Origin: Deltaproteobacteria bacterium
GTDB taxonomy: Bacteria > Desulfobacterota > Dissulfuribacteria > Dissulfuribacterales > UBA3076
Reading direction: 5' to 3'
Assembly (NCBI GenBank): GCA_027004315.1
Contig: JALTHV010000347.1
Location: forward strand, 1-6,302
DNA length: 6,302 bases
Position numbers and translations under genes: made by a program. The notes beneath the pieces were generated by a model. That model was not told the origin of the DNA, made no database searches, and worked only from the letters and a program-made list of their open reading frames with translations. Below are positions 5,544-6,302 of the stretch, piece by piece. Each line of letters starts with the position of its first letter. The stretch's first letter is position 1.

Positions 5544-6262
5544 TACCAGGGTCCACTGTTGCCTGCTGCGGCCTTGAGGATTGTGTAGACCCTTTCTCTT
5601 ATGAGTTCTTCATGGGTCTCACTACCCGCTTGCTGGTCGAGGCTGGATATTTTATAGATACTATCTGTACCGCTGGTGGATCTATGTGGAAGGACATATA
5701 CGGCCTGCGAAAAACGGGCAACTTCAAGGACATTATGGGAGATATAGAGAAAGGTCTTTTGAGGGAATAGCGATTTCATCCTTTCCAGGATGTGGTTTCG
5801 GGTAGGCTCATCCACATTGGCGAGTACCTCATCGGCTATCAAGAGATCGAATTCCTGGACCAGATACCTGGCAAGATTTATTCTATTCTTTTGCCCCATG
5901 GATAGCCCTGAAAAGCGGCTCTCCAGATAGGTTTCCATTTCATAGTCTTTTAACAGGGCCTTAAGCAGAGAGGCCTTGGAGGTCTTGGTCACAGACCTCA
6001 GATGGGCGCCTACCGTCTCCCATCCTGGCAGGCGCTCTGTATTATGTGCATAGAGGATGTGTCTGGCGTTTGGCCTCTCAATTTTGCCCTGATCTGGAGA
6101 GAGTTCTCCACTTATAAGCCTTGCCAGGGTGGTTTTCCCTGTCCCTGAAAGCCCAAACAGGGCAAAAAAACCAGGTCCTTCCAGGGACCAGTCAAGGTTA
6201 CTGAAGATGGGGACGTCTGCCCCGGGATAACTATAATAGAGGTGTCTGCAGGAAATATGCAT
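5543..6262 (-). CDS. ABC transporter ATP-binding protein (SsuB/TauB/ThiZ-like, divergent)
   Basis: This 239-residue cytoplasmic ATPase powers the importer. Walker A is GLSGTGKTT (37-45), the signature is LSMGQ (120-124), Walker B is DLLIADE (139-145), the D-loop is near A148-N-V-D151 and the switch histidine is H176. Several positions differ from the SsuB-type consensus: the Q-loop glutamine aligns with N74 in an otherwise typical R-L-x-x-W-x-T-V stretch, the third signature residue is Met instead of Gly, and DEP reads DEV. All residues needed for ATP binding and hydrolysis (K43, D144, E145, H176) are present, so it is probably active. The ATG has AGGA about ten bases upstream. It is the first importer gene visible; only 40 bases of leader remain in the window, including TATATA at the very edge that could be a -10 box, so its promoter or a further upstream gene cannot be judged. 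Confidence 0.93.
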   Translation of the reverse strand: MHISCRHLYYSYPGADVPIFSNLDWSLEGPGFFALFGLSGTGKTTLARLISGELSPDQGKIERPNARHILYAHNTERLPGWETVGAHLRSVTKTSKASLLKALLKDYEMETYLESRFSGLSMGQKNRINLARYLVQEFDLLIADEVLANVDEPTRNHILERMKSLFPQKTFLYISHNVLEVARFSQAVYVLPHRSTSGTDSIYKISSLDQQAGSETHEELIRERVYTILKAAAGNSGPW

Positions 6263-6302
6263 CTAGTGAATATCCTACCCGCGTATCCAGGCACTATATA
6301 TA

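Noticed and set aside
5321..5770. 149-codon plus-strand open frame across the permease/ATPase junction.
   Set aside because: It lies antisense to two well-supported ABC genes and its translation has no family features.
6263..6302. The leader of the ABC operon has CTGGATA...GTAGGAT, reminiscent of the 3' end of a TPP riboswitch, which would suit a THI5-like importer.
   Set aside because: Only 40 bases are visible, the spacing between the two parts is too short and the rest of the aptamer is outside the window; the upstream sequence would decide.
1..6302. CRISPR arrays, tRNA or rRNA genes, toxin-antitoxin pairs.
   Set aside because: No regularly spaced repeats, cloverleaf-like sequences, rRNA-like stretches or paired small genes were seen on either strand.

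Overview
The window is a 6.3 kb chromosomal stretch from a Gram-negative bacterium. Lipoprotein-type ABC importer genes, frequent AGG/AGA and ATA codons, a radical SAM enzyme and IS66-like repeats would fit an anaerobic Desulfobacterota-like ('deltaproteobacterial') lineage. That assignment is inference; nothing in the window proves it.

Layout. (1) 108-1157, minus strand: purM, the purine-pathway AIR synthetase, with its own promoter just upstream. (2) 1158-1454: a divergent intergenic region holding the purM promoter, one truncated copy of an IS66-type terminal repeat, and a promoter facing right. (3) 1455-3798, plus strand: a Cys-rich YkgJ-like protein, a zinc-dependent nucleoside-deaminase-like protein overlapping it, and a radical SAM protein. 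The last two genes are separated by a 149-bp non-autonomous mobile element (MITE) at 2515-2663. (4) 3767-6262, minus strand: an ABC importer operon of the SsuABC/THI5-like type in the order ATPase, permease, substrate-binding lipoprotein, whose last gene overlaps the 3' end of the radical SAM gene tail to tail.

How the parts relate. The MITE has inverted ends beginning GTAA/ATAA, a 21-bp perfect inner inverted repeat and a directly repeated CTGGAGGC on both sides, which are hallmarks I associate with the IS66 family. It landed at the very end of the deaminase gene, and its own GTAA supplies the present stop codon. Removing the element and one target copy restores a reading frame only two codons longer. 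It also leaves 28 bp between the deaminase stop and the radical SAM start, so the three plus-strand genes were probably one tight operon before the insertion. A metal/cysteine protein, a base deaminase and a radical SAM enzyme in one operon is the least explained part of the window. The ABC importer has several departures from consensus in its ATPase (Asn at the Q-loop position, LSMGQ signature, DEV after Walker B); its substrate-binding protein looks like the THI5/ThiY group, so a pyrimidine-like or other small heteroaromatic ligand is possible but unproven.
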